Shown here in pieces: positions 61,369 to 64,000 of a DNA stretch of 64,000 bases. Location: positions 1-64,000 of the forward strand of contig CAYZGO010000019.1 of the NCBI GenBank assembly GCA_964478075.1. The letters are read 5' to 3'. The notes beneath the pieces were generated by a model. The model was not told the origin of the DNA, ran no database searches, and saw nothing but the letters and a program-made list of their open reading frames with translations. This DNA is from DAOUEX01 sp034430235 (GTDB lineage: Bacteria > Chloroflexota > Anaerolineae > UBA2200). Every line of letters begins with the position of its first letter. Position 1 is the stretch's first letter. The position numbers and the translations under genes were made by a program.

Positions 61369-62534
61369 GTTCTCGGCCAGAAGCGGATAAAGACCTGGTT
61401 TGCCAGCAGCCGTCCCCGTTGCGTGAGATACACGCTTTGCTCGTCCCTCACTAGCAGGCCAAGTTGCTGCAGCTCAACCAGTTCGTCCGCGTATTCCACT
61501 TGCGGGTCACGCCCATGCCGCTGGGCAAAGTCGCTGAAGCGTATGCCCTCTATCAAACGGAGTCCCAGGATCATGGTCTCGGCCATGCTTTCATCCAGCC
61601 CGATGGCCTTTGTGCTTGACACAGGGCTCAGCCCTTCCTCGAGGCGAGAAAGATAGTCCTCTGGGTGTGACACGTTGCAGTATCTGTGGCCATCGAAGCA
61701 CGAGTGTGCCCCGGCTCCGAATCCCAGGTACGGCTCTACGCGCCAGTACTTCAAGTTGTGGCGGCAGAGGAGCGTCTGATGCTCGTTCGGCTCCAACATT
61801 CTTGTGGCCGCCCAGTTGGATAGCTCGTAGTGTTGGTAGCCTTCTTGCTGCAATCGCTCTTCAGCAATGACGTACATTTCTGCTGCGACGTCGGCATCTG
61901 GTGGAGGTAATGTGGCATTGGCTATGCGCTTTGCCAGCGGCGTGCCATCTTCCACCGACAACGCATAAGCTGAAATGTGCTCGGGCGCCAGTTGCAGGGC
62001 GTGGTCGAGAGTGGATCGCCAGTCAGCAATGGTTTGCCTTGGCAGGCCATAGATCAGATCAAGGCTGATGTTGTTGATGCCGGCCGCGCGAGCCAGCCGA
62101 AAGGCCTCTCGTGTCTGATCCACTGTGTGGATGCGCTCGAGCAGTCGCAGTTCTTGCTCGTTGAAGCTCTGGGCCCCCAGGCTGATGCGATTGACGCCCG
62201 CTGCACGCAGTGCCACGAAATCGTCCTGATTGACAGTGCCTGGATTCGCCTCAATTGTTATCTCCACATCCTCTGCCACGGCAAATGCCTGTCTGCAAAC
62301 TGCCAGCGCCTGGCTCAAGAGTGAAGGAGGCAAGGTCGTGGGGGTACCGCCGCCGATGTAGATGGTGTCTACTGAGAAAGCAGCGTGCTGTTGTGTGAAA
62401 CGACGGATTTCGGTACACAAAGCCTGCACGTATCTATCGTGCAGGTGTTCCATCTGTGCGTAAGAGTTAAAGTCGCAGTAAGCACACTTGGAGCGACAGA
62501 AGGGGATATGGAGATAGAGCCCTACACTGCTCAT
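61356..62534 (-). CDS. hemW: HemW-like radical SAM protein (coproporphyrinogen oxidase-like)
   Basis: 392 residues. Radical SAM enzyme with CRSKCAYC at the N-terminus (CxxxCxxC), the HemN/HemW-type LYLHIPFC start, YIGGGTPTTLP, TIEANPGTV and NRISLGAQSFNEQELRLL. A HemN_C-like domain follows (GFGAGAHSC, then GLRLIEGI). HemW proteins carry haem to target enzymes rather than oxidise coproporphyrinogen; the two are hard to separate by eye. GAAGGAG lies 3-4 nt before the ATG at 62534, and the gene starts 7 bp after the 2Fe-2S subunit stop, so they are co-transcribed. A long in-frame upstream stretch would overlap that gene and is rejected. Confidence 0.9.
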   Translation of the reverse strand: MSSVGLYLHIPFCRSKCAYCDFNSYAQMEHLHDRYVQALCTEIRRFTQQHAAFSVDTIYIGGGTPTTLPPSLLSQALAVCRQAFAVAEDVEITIEANPGTVNQDDFVALRAAGVNRISLGAQSFNEQELRLLERIHTVDQTREAFRLARAAGINNISLDLIYGLPRQTIADWRSTLDHALQLAPEHISAYALSVEDGTPLAKRIANATLPPPDADVAAEMYVIAEERLQQEGYQHYELSNWAATRMLEPNEHQTLLCRHNLKYWRVEPYLGFGAGAHSCFDGHRYCNVSHPEDYLSRLEEGLSPVSSTKAIGLDESMAETMILGLRLIEGIRFSDFAQRHGRDPQVEYADELVELQQLGLLVRDEQSVYLTQRGRLLANQVFIRFWPRTVDG

Positions 62535-62541
62535 GGCTCCT

Positions 62542-63021
62542 TCAGTCTGTTTGGGACACTTCCTGGATGGCACGGACAATCTTGATGTATCCTGTGCAGC
62601 GACAGAGGTTACCAGAGATAGCCCTGCGAATCTCGGCCTCACTGGGATGGGGGTTCTGCCCGAGCAAGGCAACGGCAGAGAGCAGGACTCCGGGCGTGCA
62701 GTAACCGCACTGTACAGCCCCGTGTTCAATGAAGGCGCGCTGCAGCGGATGCAGCTTGTCCTTTTGTGCAAGACCTTCCACCGTCAAGATGCGACGGCCT
62801 GCTGCTTTCATGGCCGGGTAGAGGCAGGAGTTGATGGCCTGTCCGTCTACCAGAACAGTGCAGGCACCGCACTCTCCCTCTTCGCAGCCAATCTTGGTGC
62901 CTGTCAAACCCAGTTGCTCACGCAACACGTAGGCGAGCGTCGCAGACGCTTCGACCTCTACTTCTACATCCTCACCGTTGAGATTCATCTGCAGCTGGTA
63001 GGTCCTGGCCATAATGCTCAT
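62542..63021 (-). CDS. Molybdenum hydroxylase 2Fe-2S subunit (XdhC/CoxS-like small subunit)
   Basis: 159 residues. It carries two 2Fe-2S clusters between the molybdenum and FAD subunits. The plant-type cluster is CEEGECGACTVLVDG with the later Cys in AINSC, and the second is QCGYCTPG and LCRCTGY, so all eight Cys are present. The ATG overlaps the FAD-subunit stop as ATGA. Substrates of this family include xanthine, CO, aldehydes and aromatic acids. The molybdenum subunit is not downstream, where hemW lies instead, and it is not seen in the window. Confidence 0.93.
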   Translation of the reverse strand: MSIMARTYQLQMNLNGEDVEVEVEASATLAYVLREQLGLTGTKIGCEEGECGACTVLVDGQAINSCLYPAMKAAGRRILTVEGLAQKDKLHPLQRAFIEHGAVQCGYCTPGVLLSAVALLGQNPHPSEAEIRRAISGNLCRCTGYIKIVRAIQEVSQTD

Positions 63022-63893
63022 CCTTTAGCCGTTTCTATGGCTCTGAGCAAAGCACGTCTCGTCAATGTGCGAATGAGTTCCCGACGATATTCCTTGCTGG
63101 CGCGAAGCAGGCTTGTGCGGGGTTTGCTCTCGCGCACTGCAACGTCAACTGCTTGCGCTATGGTTTCCTGATTGATGGACCTATCCTTGAGCGTTGCCTC
63201 GGCTTCCTTGGCTCTGAACGGCACTGGAGCCACAGGGCCAATGGTGATTCGTGCTTCCCTCACATGCGTGCCATCCGCGCTCAGAAGGACATTCACGCCG
63301 ACGTTTATCAGTGGCAAGGCTAGAGCCTTCCGCCGGGCCAATCGTTCGAAGGCGGAACCTTCTCGCGGGCCTCGAGTGCGAAAGCGGAACGCAGTGATGA
63401 TCTCGGCGCTGGCATCGAGACGCGATATTCCGGGGCTGACAAACAGGCTGGCGACGGGCACCCACTGACGACCTGTCAGATTGGCAATCTCGCTTTCAGC
63501 ATCCAGAGTTAGGAGGGCAATGGATCCATCTGCTGCTGGCTGCGCGTTGACCACGTTGCCGGCCAGGGTGCCTACGTTGCGAATCTGTGGTGAGCCCACC
63601 CGCGAGGCTGCTTCTGCCAGGACAGGAGCTTGCTCACGGATCAGGAGTGAGCGCTCGATCTGGGAGAAGGTAACCGCTGCGCCTACCACGATGTACGAGT
63701 TGTCCAACTTGATATCGTCAAGGGCGGGGATGCGCGTGATGTCCACCAAGCAGCGGACGTTTCGCTCGCCGCGTTGTAACTGAATGACGAGATCAGTGCC
63801 GCCGGCGATGAGCCTTGCCTCACCACGAAGCGAGGCGAGGGTAGCCAGTGCTTCTTCCACCGTGGAGGCTGTGACATAGTCCTCACACATCAT
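63018..63893 (-). CDS. Molybdenum hydroxylase FAD-binding subunit (CoxM/XdhB-like)
   Basis: 291 residues. An FAD-binding PCMH-type fold with ARLIAGGTDLVIQLQRGE, the usual AGGTD segment, and GSPQIRNVGTLAGNVVNAQPAADG, the TLGGN-like FAD loop. The C-terminal CO dehydrogenase flavoprotein domain follows from about 180. AAAGGAG lies upstream of the ATG. It oxidises the cluster subunit and passes electrons to NAD+ or another acceptor. The 11 bp at its start overlap the upstream partial gene. Confidence 0.92.
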   Translation of the reverse strand: MMCEDYVTASTVEEALATLASLRGEARLIAGGTDLVIQLQRGERNVRCLVDITRIPALDDIKLDNSYIVVGAAVTFSQIERSLLIREQAPVLAEAASRVGSPQIRNVGTLAGNVVNAQPAADGSIALLTLDAESEIANLTGRQWVPVASLFVSPGISRLDASAEIITAFRFRTRGPREGSAFERLARRKALALPLINVGVNVLLSADGTHVREARITIGPVAPVPFRAKEAEATLKDRSINQETIAQAVDVAVRESKPRTSLLRASKEYRRELIRTLTRRALLRAIETAKG

Positions 63894-64000
63894 CTTCGCC
63901 GCTCCTTTCGTGCCAGAGCTTACCAGAAGTGCTGTTCGCTGTCAAATGCCTGCGGAGATAGAGAATGGCCTCAAGAACCCCGCCACCGATTGCGCGTGCT
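63883..64000 (-). CDS. Partial: C-terminus of probable YqeB/EF2563-like molybdenum hydroxylase accessory protein
   Basis: An open frame enters at the window edge and ends at 63883, giving 38 visible residues. It begins ARAIGGGVLEAILYLRR, which resembles the C-terminal GGVLEAIL segment of the selenium-dependent molybdenum hydroxylase protein YqeB/EF2563, followed by an unrelated 20-residue tail. It overlaps the FAD-subunit start by 11 nt, as expected for one operon. The identification is by a short motif only; another accessory protein is possible. Confidence 0.4.
   Translation of the reverse strand, partial: ARAIGGGVLEAILYLRRHLTANSTSGKLWHERSGEDDV

Noticed and set aside
63917..63945. Promoter for the molybdenum hydroxylase genes
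   Set aside because: A TTGACA with a 17-bp spacer exists on the minus strand, but the -10 (TAAGCT) is poor and it lies inside the upstream partial gene.

Overview
The window looks like a chromosomal segment of a Chloroflexota bacterium, possibly an Anaerolineae-like lineage. The best clue is the solute-binding lipoproteins. All three have a signal peptide ending in a lipobox Cys, followed by Ala/Thr/Pro-rich linkers of the CAPAATPTP type that are common in that phylum. No rRNA, tRNA or CRISPR array was seen. The taxonomic call is an inference from gene style, not from a marker gene.

Layout. (1) 0.3-9.2 kb, minus strand: a large alpha-2-macroglobulin-like lipoprotein and a solitary fused type IIG restriction-modification enzyme with its own promoter and an unusual repeat-rich leader. 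(2) 9.9-13.3 kb, minus: a GntR regulator, panB, panE and coaX, a pantothenate/CoA precursor operon. (3) 13.7-21.2 kb, plus: a branched-chain-amino-acid-type (Liv) ABC transporter, an M24 peptidase and an SDR dehydrogenase, from a clear sigma70 promoter. (4) 21.4-27.1 kb, plus: an energy-coupling-factor (ECF) transporter (two ATPases, EcfT, S component) interleaved with an M20 amidohydrolase and a P1/DmpA aminopeptidase, closed by a strong terminator. (5) 27.4-37.6 kb: a decayed insertion sequence, then a plus-strand island of a GntR regulator, a second Liv transporter, an overlooked 44-codon gene, a class III aminotransferase, a methylmalonate/malonate-semialdehyde-type dehydrogenase and a ferritin-like protein. 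This island is richer in AGG/AGA and ATA codons than its flanks and ends at a convergent terminator. (6) 37.6-42.3 kb, minus: a PBP1C-like peptidoglycan synthase, a CPBP protease and a class V aminotransferase. (7) 42.6-45.1 kb, plus: a GPH sugar/cation symporter with a palindrome inside its promoter spacer, then a frameshifted LVIVD-repeat pseudogene. (8) 45.2-55.9 kb, minus: a peptide/amino-acid use cluster with two M24 peptidases, a DauR-like regulator, RidA, a class V aminotransferase, a Dpp-type SBP and two permeases (no ATPases), a C_GCAxxG_C_C protein and an FAD amine oxidase. (9) 56.2-64 kb: a TldD/TldE pair, an FmdB zinc ribbon, pyrimidine-nucleoside phosphorylase, HemW, and the FAD and 2Fe-2S subunits of a molybdenum hydroxylase, with the C-terminus of a probable YqeB-like protein at the edge.

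The common theme is uptake and hydrolysis of peptides and amides followed by amino-acid oxidation. Beta-alanine may be a recurring node: pantothenate synthesis, P1/M20 hydrolases, omega-aminotransferase and semialdehyde dehydrogenase all touch it, but this link is a hypothesis. The least explained features are small: a helically spaced TCAGTG array in the restriction gene leader, two tandem heptamer arrays (one over a promoter -10, one supplying the HemW stop codon), interleaved inverted repeats between livH and livM, a hairpin after each Liv binding-protein gene, the 44-codon gene, and a structured 330-bp gap near 56 kb. No single large undescribed defence or biosynthetic system was recognised.
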